From Fulvia fulva (taxonomy: Eukaryota; Ascomycota; Dothideomycetes; Mycosphaerellales; Mycosphaerellaceae): a stretch of 64,000 nucleotides of DNA. This document shows positions 56,301 to 63,288 of the stretch, in pieces. The number at the start of each line of letters is the position of its first letter. Within the stretch, counting starts at the first letter, position 1. The notes below the pieces were generated by a model. That model was given only the letters and a program-made list of their open reading frames with translations. It ran no database searches and was not told the origin of the DNA. Made by a program: the position numbers and the translations under genes. Location: positions 2,294,001 to 2,358,000 of the forward strand of contig NC_063019.1 of the NCBI RefSeq assembly GCF_020509005.1, read 5' to 3'.

Positions 56301-56770
56301 AATGGACAAGAACCCCACAGAGGCCAGGAACCCCAAAGGCACTCCAACAGTTTGGTAGCCACAACTACCTACTGTACTCAGACCTGACCAGGTCAGAAGC
56401 AAGCATAGCAATACAAATCCGCTCTGAACACATCGGAGTCAGGGCATACCTGCATCAGAGAAAAGTCCCAGGTATCGAAGACAAGAGTTGCCCATGCGGC
56501 TACCTGTCCCAGAATGTCGAACATAGACTTCTGGTTTGCAAAGAATGGAGTACAGGGAGAGGTGAATGGAGGGCAAGGGCAAGGAACAGAAACTTCCAAG
56601 CCATGATCAGCAATAAGGGAGACCTCCAGAGAATTACAAGGTGGATCATCCACCAAGGATTTTTGGAGCAGTTCTCTCTTACTAGGGAAACAGAGAGATG
56701 GATTGAGGAGAGAAAGAAGGAGGAGGAGAGCAGGAAGAGGGGGACAACTCTAGGGTTGCAGACAAGGTAG
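53384..56770 (+). CDS. LINE-C ORF2, endonuclease-reverse transcriptase (1128 aa)
   Basis: Intact ORF2. An AP-type (EEP) endonuclease at 1-235 has IQYNVN, VQEPW, GDFNLHHPTW (about 143), STIDL and SSDHLPI (about 222). RT at about 440-760 has APGPDGIPN, LSLDISGAFDNV (motif A, about 593), TGIPQGSTMSPI (about 651), SGFVDDTNILAWSDS (catalytic, about 684) and VLGIWMDPKLSW. A C-terminal zinc motif CPCGYLSQNVEHRLLVC is near 1036. No RNase H block is seen between RT and the zinc motif, although Tad and I elements often have one. All catalytic residues are present, so this is a good candidate for a working LINE. Translation probably follows ORF1 by reinitiation. Confidence 0.96.
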   Translation: MIETPNLTTIQYNVNKSQHKVQRSFLQALDPKKHLVIAVQEPWINSKSNRPSTANDPRYHTLLAKQGTPRTCMYISKEMATDSWEQIQQEGGDITSVRLNTNQGSIHIHSVYNPPPSSRSSTQLGTLQQLPDILQSDSQHIVLGDFNLHHPTWGSDFAPAHHFLANRLLSTTQSNNMHLVTPKGLTTWSQRASSSTIDLCFASHDLQQKVTRCWVNQDLESSSDHLPIQVEFETQTQQEGDLEPQLAWKAANWEQIRQDLEQKLAGLETRRLETALDIDQAVAELVRTMQETAAAHTREKKQSLYQKPFWTKECSEKVKAARQARRALTQSHSQEAWDRYNQATRDKKAQIKRDKMLEWRSTVGSITQNPEKMWKLAKWARQPTQDRNMLPQFPNIEDQEGVIQHTLPGKAQALGKHFFGTQVEADLQDLEGSVYPTPLEQSCTVGEGEIKSIIKRLSGNKAPGPDGIPNLFIKTCKDQISPALSNIFSQCMAQGHCPKHFKESLTVVLRKPQKEDYTKLKAYRPIALLNTLGKLLEKIIAERLTNLAEEHGILPEEQMGGRKQRSTLTAVELITEQIKTLWHFGNNKAATLLSLDISGAFDNVSHQRLIHILKQKAIPNWTVQFIQSFLRGRTTRLRLGRYKSDSMPTETGIPQGSTMSPILFLLFMADLPAKLNSRNTSASGFVDDTNILAWSDSTEENCRILQKKHKECEEWARKHGARFAPEKYQLIHFSRARNRHNMQAPITIQGHTTEPSSELRVLGIWMDPKLSWGPQVKKAQARADNNRQSIDRLTASTWGATFAKAKVMYKAIVKPAMLYGAQIWSAQDKIPKRIADPISRAQASCLKKVLGAYKSTPTRVVEMESGSPPAKLYLQGLRYQYAGKTSAYPAQLVIQKAVNKIRSQCTRRHRQARPNPAPQKQQDLQKFKELAEQLHLAQQEQDRRAQGRGSAASQGKKQQSLAERMAGLLWKTEWTRTPQRPGTPKALQQFGSHNYLLYSDLTRSEASIAIQIRSEHIGVRAYLHQRKVPGIEDKSCPCGYLSQNVEHRLLVCKEWSTGRGEWRARARNRNFQAMISNKGDLQRITRWIIHQGFLEQFSLTRETERWIEERKKEEESRKRGTTLGLQTR

Positions 56771-56979
56771 TCAGAGGCTAACCACCATGACACTAGTGCA
56801 CCCTAATGGAAGGAAAACTGAGAACTCATGGCAAGGAAGCTATTAGAGAAGGAGAGGAGGTTTTTACCTAGGAATAGGTTTCCTACCTTATACAGTAACA
56901 TATATAGACATAAACCCGCATGGGCCGGAGGGCACCACAACGGGTAAATGAATCATCTATCTATCTATATATAGCTACG

Positions 56980-58852
56980 AATAACACGGTTTATTAGATC
57001 TTTCGTACGAGTATACCGTATATACCGTAATAGCCGTAGCATTAACGAACCTTAATATAGACTACTTACTCTACTACTAGTCCTATTCGATACGTAGGAC
57101 GACGTTGCCTTAGACTTCGTTATTGAACTACTAAGGGCTAAGTATAGGGTAGATAGTTAGTACTATAAGAACGTACTTATAGTTATAGACCGTTTAGGTA
57201 AGGAGCGGCATTATATCCTAGTATTATAAATGATAGCGGAGTATATCGTATATATCTATGTAAAGTATATCTTCTCCCGACATAGTCTACTAAAGACAAT
57301 TACGTCGGATCGTAGTCCTTAATAGGTATTAGCCTTCTAGGGACGCCTCTACGAGTTACTACAAATTAAGCGCAAGATCTTAACCGGCTATTACCCTAAG
57401 ACTAATAGTCAAAGCGAGAATACTAATAAGATAATAGAACAGTACCTACGTAGGTTTACTAGTTACGCTTAGGATAACTAGCTAGATTAGCTCCTACTTA
57501 TAGAGTTTACTATAAACGACTACGTCTCCGAAACGACTAGCGTAAGTCCTTTTATAGCGAACATTAGTAAGAACCTATATTATATAGATACTAAACTTAA
57601 TCTCCCTATATAACTACTTCCGTATAAATAGCGATTAGACGTAGAGTCTATAAATGTATTCGTATAACGTATAATAGACCTTAGGTATAAGCTACGAGAC
57701 TCTATAGTAATAGTATAAGTATCGTAAGCTAAGTATAGTAATAAGTATAGAACGATTATACTACGGTACGAAGTCGGAGACCTAGTATACCTTAGTATAC
57801 GTAACTAGCGTACTAAGCGCCTATTAAAGAAACTTAATTACCGCTATACTAGACTATACGTAATTACTAAAGTGCTACTACACGACACGTACCGTCTAGA
57901 CCTCTCTCGGTCCCTAAGTAACCTCTATAGCGGCTTTTACGCTAACTTACTAATACCTATATACGTACTAATACTAGGACAATTATAGCTACCTCCGGCC
58001 CCGATCGAGGTAGAAGATAATAACGGAGATATAAGCACGGATTAGCTTCTAGATATAGTGCTTAACGTAAAGAGTATATTGCCGCTAGGCCTAGCGCTAC
58101 GCGGTAGGAGGAAGGAACGAAGGTATAAATACCTTATATAATAGGTAGGTTATAGTAAGCCTACTTAGGAGCCCGCTAAGGAGTTAATAGATACTACTAC
58201 CGCCTCTATCGCGGACTTCGACTATAACTATCCTATAAAGAATAGGCTAGCTAGCTTTACGCCGCTACTAGAGTAGATTCCTAATAAGGATATACCCGAA
58301 GACGTTATAATCGGCGAAGTAATAAACGCTTTAGCCGTAAACGCTTCGTTAATAGTTACGTCTAACCCGGTAACTATAGGTAGGCTACGTAAGTTATTCG
58401 CGTAGGTGCCTATAGCTCTTCCGGTAGTTACGTTTTATAAACCTAATACTAGTACTTATAATAGCCCGTAGGTAGCTACTTTAAGAAAGATGACCGTTAG
58501 TAGGTAAGTACCGGATATACGTTAATATAAGTAGTATACTTCCCTTAACTCGGTAACTACGGATATACCGCTAGCTTAAGCTAGTAATAGGTACCGTAGC
58601 TCTTCCTCGACTTAAGTAATAGCTACTATAACGAACTCCTTCGCGGAGTTTATATATCGCTACGATAGAAACGAAATTACGACTCGTATAGGCTAGGTTA
58701 GCTACCGCGGAGGATACGATAATACTAAGATTAATAAATACAATACCGGACTAATAAAGATAGATAAGATAGACGGTATAGAGAATAATATAGGGGATAA
58801 CGCCGCGTTTATAGCGGCTATACTACGAGCTTAAGGGACTAAGCGCGATTTT
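56980..58852 (+). pseudogene. Gypsy-C integrase core and chromodomain, RIP-degraded
   Basis: Continuation after LINE-C: ITRFIRSF, then DDVALDFVIELLRA and VLIVIDRLGKERHYI (integrase core, 57085-57210), then the rest of the core to about 57650. A chromodomain-like RRYKYLI, stops, VGYSKPT, stop, EPAKELID follows at 58120-58190. Stops are where Gln or Trp would be. A long poorly conserved tail follows to about 58850. Confidence 0.85.
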
Positions 58853-58866
58853 AAAGGGGGGGGTAG
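58853..58866 (+). promoter_or_regulatory. Gypsy-C polypurine tract
   Basis: AAAGGGGGGGGTAG directly before the right LTR; it sets the element on the plus strand. Confidence 0.8.
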
Positions 58867-59027
58867 TGTTACGGCCCTAGGCCTAGTAAATGTCTAGCTA
58901 GTACGTAGGTCACGTGACCGCGCGTACTAGCGTGGCACCTCGGCTTATATATAGCCTCGGCGCACCTCGCGCTCCTCTTTCCTACGTACCTAGCTACTTT
59001 ATATTAATACGACTATAAACTATTATA
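58867..59027 (+). repeat. Gypsy-C 3' LTR (161 bp)
   Basis: TGTTACGGCCCTAGGCC...AACTATTATA; partner of 27374-27534, same length. It has GGTCACGTGACC at 58908-58919. TSD ctaga follows. Confidence 0.93.
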
Positions 59028-60615
59028 CTAGAAGAGAAGTATAAGATCTACGAGGACTAGGCTAGGAGGTATAGGGCTCGGTTTACCCTAGAAAAGTACA
59101 ATCTAATACACTTTACGCGCCGGCTACGGTTCTATAATATATAAGCTTCTATCTAGATATAGGGGTATACGACTAACCCGGTAAATTAGCTTAGGATCCT
59201 CGGACTATAGGTAGACCCGGCGCTACGGTAGAGGTAGTACGTATAGGTAATATTACGGAAAGCTAAATAGAATATAGTATTATACTAGAGGCTCACTACG
59301 TCTATATAGAGGGCCGACTTTTAGTAGTTACGACTTCTATATATAGCTATTATACGGCTAGTCCTTACCTATAGTAGCTAAGTATAGTCCTTAGGCGAGA
59401 GGGCCTACCTATTAAAGGGACTCGTCGCGCCGTTAGTAAAGATCTAAAACTAATGCCTAAGGAAGGTTACCGGGGTATATAAGTCGATACTAATAAGGAT
59501 ACTTAAGTACGAGACCGCTATACCGCCGATCGACCTATATATCTAGGGACTATAGACCTCCTACTTAGCTAAGTCGGTATAGTACCTAGTATAGAAGGTC
59601 ATCGCTAGTATAGTTATAAGGGCCCGCGAATCGGTACTAGCGTATAAGGGCATTCGACCCGGAAACGAGCCGAACTACCGGGTAAGGGACGAATAGCTAG
59701 TAATACGGTAGGAAGGTAAGAAATCGTTTATAGAGCAACTATAGAAAGAGAGGTAGAACAACTAGGTTATAGGGTATAGTAGACGCCCTTAGCTAGCGGG
59801 ACAACCTAAGGAATAGTTAGCTACGAAATCCGCGGTTAAGTACCCCCCGAAGCTTATCTACTACCGCCTTACGAGGGTATAGAGTAGTATAGCAACCTAA
59901 CTACGAAGTAAACATATCGGTCTCTAGGGGTACCTATTATAGAGGAAGGTTCTAGAATATACGAATACTCGCTACTCCTACGGCTATTACTCCTAGAATA
60001 TACGGTACGTACTCCTCGTCTATCCGAGGTAGTCGCTAGGAAGGGGGGAGTAGATAGTAAAGGCGAGGAACCGGACGATTAGGGCACTTCTTAATAACGT
60101 TAAGGACATACGGCGTATTACGAACTAGATACTAGAGAAGGCTAGCTAGAGTAGTACCGCCTAGTAGGAGTAGTATAGGAGGAGAGGACACGGCGTAGCG
60201 CGACGAGACCGGCTAGGAGTAGGGGCTAACGGGGTAGTAATATAGACTACGTACGTTTAGAGGGAAAGCTAATCTAGATAAGGAGAGGTCGGGCGCGGAA
60301 AGGATTTTTACCTATTTAGGTTTCCCTTTATATATAATAATAGATATATACCTATATAGGCCGAATAGGGTCCTAGTGCCGTGATCCGAGCGTGTATATA
60401 GGTAACATCCTATTATTTAAACTTAAGGCTACGTACGCTAAGAATTAGGTAACTAATTAGTCAACTATAGCCTCTTTAAGAGTAATACTTGTCTATTCTA
60501 GATAGATATATATAATACATAACCTGCTTTTAATACACCCTATATAAGCCCGTATAATAACTTCCTATACTTCTAACGTAATACCTAGAATAGGGGAATA
60601 ACAAATCTATCTATT
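59028..60615 (+). mobile_element. LINE-A copy 3, right fragment, split by a solo LTR
   Basis: Resumes LINE-A exactly where 27373 stopped (CTAGAAGAGAAG, equal to 1369 of copy 1) and runs through the ORF2 C-terminus (to about 60230) and 3' UTR. It is interrupted at 60377-60583 by a solo LTR and ends in the TCTA tail at about 60604-60615. It is the most RIP-mutated of the three LINE-A copies. Confidence 0.92.
60377..60583 (+). repeat. Solo LTR (207 bp)
   Basis: Inserted in the LINE-A copy 3 3' UTR with a 5-bp TSD cctag (60372-60376 and 60584-60588). It begins TGCCGTGATCC and ends AACGTAATA (a RIP form of AACGTAACA), giving TG...CA ends. No internal region or second LTR is present, so it is probably the product of LTR-LTR recombination. 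The family is not represented elsewhere in the window and strand is unknown. Confidence 0.75.
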
Positions 60616-60639
60616 TATATTCGAGTAAGGTAGTAATCT

Positions 60640-61640
60640 TTATATAGCTATACCTATCTTACTCGGCTATCGTATTATATTAGTAACTAATATATAGGTC
60701 GAGCGTAGACTTATAAATAGAGCTACTAGCTACTTAGACGACGTAGTATAGGCCGATAGTAACGATCCGGCCACTAATCCTCTATTATGTCTACTTGTCC
60801 GCTTTAATAAGTACGACTTTGACCGTAAAGCCTATATTGCCGCTAGTAATAGAGATAGTCCTTTAGTCCGTGAAACTAAATAGCTAGGAAGAACACGTAA
60901 GGTTGTGCCTATCTTTAGGGTACGCCGTGAATATAAGGTTAGGCGGACCACTTGCTTACGTACTTAATTTCCTATTACTATTACGTACGCGGTCACTATC
61001 TATAAGGCTCAAGGCCTTACTATAGAGAAAGCTGTCCTTAACTTTAGCAAGAAGGACTTCGCTAATAGGCTATCCTACGTTATAGCATCTCGTGTTACAT
61101 CACTAAAGGGACTACTATTCGACGAGGGTTTCGATAAGGACCACTTCAGTGCTCCGAAGTCCGGTCTCGCGAAGATGAGACAAGCGGACTACGACCGTCG
61201 TGAAGCCGACAGAGCTAGGTTCAAGCAGCTCGTTGAGGGTAAGGTCTTCGAGGAGTGGGAGAATGAAGACCTAGCACTATAGTAGGTGTTGCTTAATAAG
61301 GCCGAGCTTAATAGGCTACAACGTGAACGTGATGAAGCTACTACTTTGCCGTTTAGTGAACGCGATATCTAGGAAATGATGAAGGAGAGCACTGCTAGCA
61401 ATCCGTAGTAGACGCTACTTACTGATCTATAGCTGAACACCTACTACGGTGTTCGTCCACGCGTAGAGAGAGATTGGTTGTATCCAAACTTGGACTTAAC
61501 AAGAGCACAAGAGTCTCGTCGTCGCACTATCGAACAGGCAGAGCGTGATGGGTCTGCTGCTGATGCTAGGCGTAGGGCACAATGGGCGAAGGACAACCTA
61601 GAGAAGGCTTAGAAGAACAGTGACTGCAGCAGTTAACAGC
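60640..61640 (+). pseudogene. PIF1-type helicase, C-terminal part (Helitron-like), degraded
   Basis: Plus-strand frame with late superfamily 1B helicase motifs: ILVTNI-stop-VERRLINRAT (60680-60730), then YAVTIYKAQGLTIEKAVLNF (about 60985-61045), then LSYVIASRVTSLKGLLF (61066-61116), which is motif VI of PIF1/RecD2-like enzymes. A long charged C-terminal tail follows to about 61640. PIF1 helicase ends like this occur in fungal Helitron RepHel proteins and in host PIF1 paralogues; without the Rep part I cannot choose. About ten TAG/TAA stops are present, mostly CAG-to-TAG type. The upstream part is cut off by LINE-A copy 3. Confidence 0.8.
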
Positions 61641-61671
61641 AATAGCGACTGTAGTAGTCAACAGCAATAGC
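61622..61671 (+). repeat. Tandem duplication, 2 x 25 bp
   Basis: Two adjacent units beginning GACTGCAGCAGTTAAC (61622-61646) and GACTGTAGTAGTCAAC (61647-61671), both ending ACAGCAATAGC. The differences are C/T changes. It lies at the end of the helicase frame. Confidence 0.85.
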
Positions 61672-62284
61672 GTAGACGATTGTGTACAAGTAGAATAGTC
61701 TTGGCAGTGTAGCACAACCGAGGTTGAATATTGCACGCTCAGCTCGTCACTTTGCTATTCCATTGCACGGCAGTACCGCGCAACACCATTTTACCCCTTC
61801 CCCTAGCCCCACCAGCTATAAACTACCACACCCTCCAGCTCGACCAGGCCAAACCCCCTTCCCAAAGGGCGCCTTCCACTTCCCAAGCCTCCCAGCAGCG
61901 AACAACCTATGGTACGGCGGCGAGAACCGCCAGAACACCCGCCTGTGCGAGAACTCCGCAGATGGAAAACGAGCCACAACTATCCTGCCGCTAAACCTCG
62001 TAATTAAGCGTAGCGACCGAGCGCTAGCCACACCGGAGTACGAGCTTGCGAGTACGTAGGTGAGGCGTCAGCGAGGGAGTGAAGCTCTATACCAGCCCTC
62101 AACTAGCCTTGGCGCCCGCTCTGATTGGTCAACTTTCAAGTTTTAGGGTCACGTGACCTACCCCACTGTGCCTTTTGGCGAACTCGCAAACATATACTCG
62201 TCGCTAACGCCTATGTCGTCGTATGATAAGCACTGTACGTCGGGTAGCGGTAGCGTGGATCGCACGCTACTTTGTAGTCTATAA
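61672..62284. other. Transition from repeat island to single-copy DNA
   Basis: CpA and TpG are normal again from about 61700. A plus-strand open stretch at 61724-62059 (111 codons, Pro/Ser-rich start) has no recognisable domain and may be the helicase tail or chance. A CCAAT box on the minus strand (ATTGG, 62123-62127) and a GGTCACGTGACC palindrome (62147-62158) lie upstream of the metalloprotease-like gene and could be its promoter. The frame from an ATG at 62213 is closed by TAA at 62282-62284. I found no convincing Helitron 3' terminus. Confidence 0.45.
62147..62158. promoter_or_regulatory. GGTCACGTGACC palindrome (E-box core CACGTG)
   Basis: Perfect 12-bp palindrome with a CACGTG core, the class of site bound by bHLH factors in fungi. 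The same 12 bases occur in LTRs of Gypsy-A (16691) and Gypsy-C (27415, 58908). Its position about 130 bp before the metalloprotease-like frame suggests a promoter element. Confidence 0.5.
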
Positions 62285-62945
62285 GGGTTGGTAGAGAGCT
62301 ACACTCCGCTACGCTTACCTTTGGAGGTTCACAACCGCCAACAGCACATTCTCTTCTGCCCTAGGATCCTGGACCGCGACGCGAAGAAGCCATGGTCAAT
62401 GGGCCAGAAGCCGAAGATTGGCGGGTTTATCTCTGATATCGTCGGTGATATGTTCCCGCCTGCGGATCCGAAGACGAAGGACAAGGGGTTGGGGCAGGAA
62501 GCGCATGGACGATGGGCTATGCTGTGGGTGCATGAATGGGGACATCTGTTGACGCACTGTATGTTCATGTCCTGGCGTACCACGTCCAATTTATTCTTGC
62601 TAACTCCTTGCTTCTTTGCTAGTCCGCGATCCCGACGCCGTAGACGCAAGTGGTAAGCCACTTGACAAGGATCCATCCGGCAAAACCAAACGAGTCTATG
62701 GGTGGGAGAAAGTCGTCGACTATGCCAAGCATGCAAAGCCAGACGACATCGCTAAGTCGCCAGATAATCTGGCGTACTTTGGCGCGGCGATGTATTGGAG
62801 GGATATCCATTGGGCTAGTGGTTACGCGAGGACAGAACCGGAGCCCGAGGCTGGACCCAAGGCGGGTGGGAGTGGTGGTGCTGGGAGGTCGAAGCGAGAG
62901 TCTAGGGTTATGCGTAGGCTGTTGGAGGCGTCGAGGGTTGATTGA
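62285..62945 (+). CDS. HExxH metalloprotease-like protein (M35/Asp-zincin-like), spliced, 5' end unclear
   Basis: Two exons, 62285-62558 and 62623-62945, joined in frame over a 64-bp intron. The protein has NRQQHILFCPRILDRD, then WVHEWGHLLTH (zinc-binding HEWGH), and after the intron VYGWEKVVDYAKHAK and SPDNLAYFGAAMYW. The last pieces match the YGY...NADxYALFA layout of deuterolysin-like (M35) peptidases. The third-ligand GTxD motif of that family is not obvious, so activity is uncertain. A basic Gly-rich tail ends at TGA 62943-62945. Upstream, an in-frame TAA (62282) separates it from an ATG at 62213; it may be a RIP change of CAA, or exon 1 may begin at a splice site in 62285-62328. No signal peptide is visible. 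The gene may be truncated by the repeat island. Confidence 0.65.
62559..62622 (+). other. Intron of the metalloprotease-like gene (64 bp)
   Basis: 5' site GTATGT, branch-site GCTAAC about 20 bases before the 3' CTAG. Length and signals are typical of filamentous ascomycetes. Splicing keeps the frame open between the HEWGH and SPDNLAYF parts. Confidence 0.85.
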
Positions 62946-63288
62946 GGGACTAGAGTGGTGAGGGCTTGCGAGGCGGTGGAGGGTCTGGGCGTTCTGTCCT
63001 GTACTTTGTGTTGCTGTCTGTGCTTTCAGCGACGCGCGAGAGTGTAGAAGGCGCGAGGCTTGGGCAATGGCTGAAGCACTCACAGCGGCTCGGTGGCCTT
63101 CAAACGTCGGCACGGCGATCGGAAGTGATGGAGCATGGTAGGCGGAATTTGGGCGTTTGGCATGTTTTTATTCATGGTGTGATCCTTACTTCAGATGTGC
63201 TCGGCCTACATCATCAGTAGCGTAATGAATATTGGATTGGCATCGGTATTGTTTGCACATACGTAGATACCCAAACATTTCATCATCC
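62946..63288. other. Intergenic region between convergent genes
   Basis: About 340 bp between the stop of the metalloprotease-like gene and the stop of prp22. It should hold both 3' ends. No further gene, RNA or repeat seen. Confidence 0.6.

Larger units (their letters stand above)
51902..56964 (+). mobile_element. LINE-C, full-length intact non-LTR retrotransposon with a chimeric 5' end
   Basis: 5063-bp plus-strand insertion with a 15-bp TSD ctatatatagctacg (51887-51901 and 56965-56979); the first bases of the right copy also fit the tail, so the TSD may be 11-15 bp. The 3' end is a TCTA-repeat tail (56954-56968). The insertion splits the Gypsy-C integrase, whose frame rejoins when it is removed. 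ORF1 and ORF2 are uninterrupted and free of RIP. CpG is rare and CpA very common in its body, opposite to LINE-A and LINE-B. Confidence 0.93.
27374..59027 (+). mobile_element. Gypsy-C, full-length chromoviral LTR retrotransposon split by four insertions
   Basis: Two 161-bp LTRs (27374-27534 and 58867-59027), TSD ctaga (27369-27373 and 59028-59032), and a polypurine tract before the right LTR define one element on the plus strand. Removing LINE-B copies 1 and 2, Copia-3 and LINE-C, each with one TSD, leaves about 7.7 kb. Internal pieces: 27535-27600, 38216-38505, 41366-42972, 48510-51901 and 56980-58866. The gag frame rejoins across Copia-3 (EIIDD-LY-stop-VDKDFR) and the integrase frame across LINE-C (LRYYI-stop-LR then ITRFIRSF). 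All pieces are strongly RIP-mutated. Confidence 0.93.

Noticed and set aside
52430..56793. Several long minus-strand open frames opposite LINE-C ORF1 and ORF2 (up to 257 codons)
   Set aside because: They mirror the CpA-rich coding strand, carry no recognisable motifs and overlap intact functional frames; shadow frames.
62030..62100. Helitron 3' terminus (hairpin plus CTRR)
   Set aside because: A CTAG and some short inverted words occur but no convincing stem directly before a CTRR end.
62619..63113. 164-codon minus-strand frame
   Set aside because: Opposite the spliced metalloprotease-like exon and 3' region, low-complexity Ser/Pro/Thr composition, no motif.
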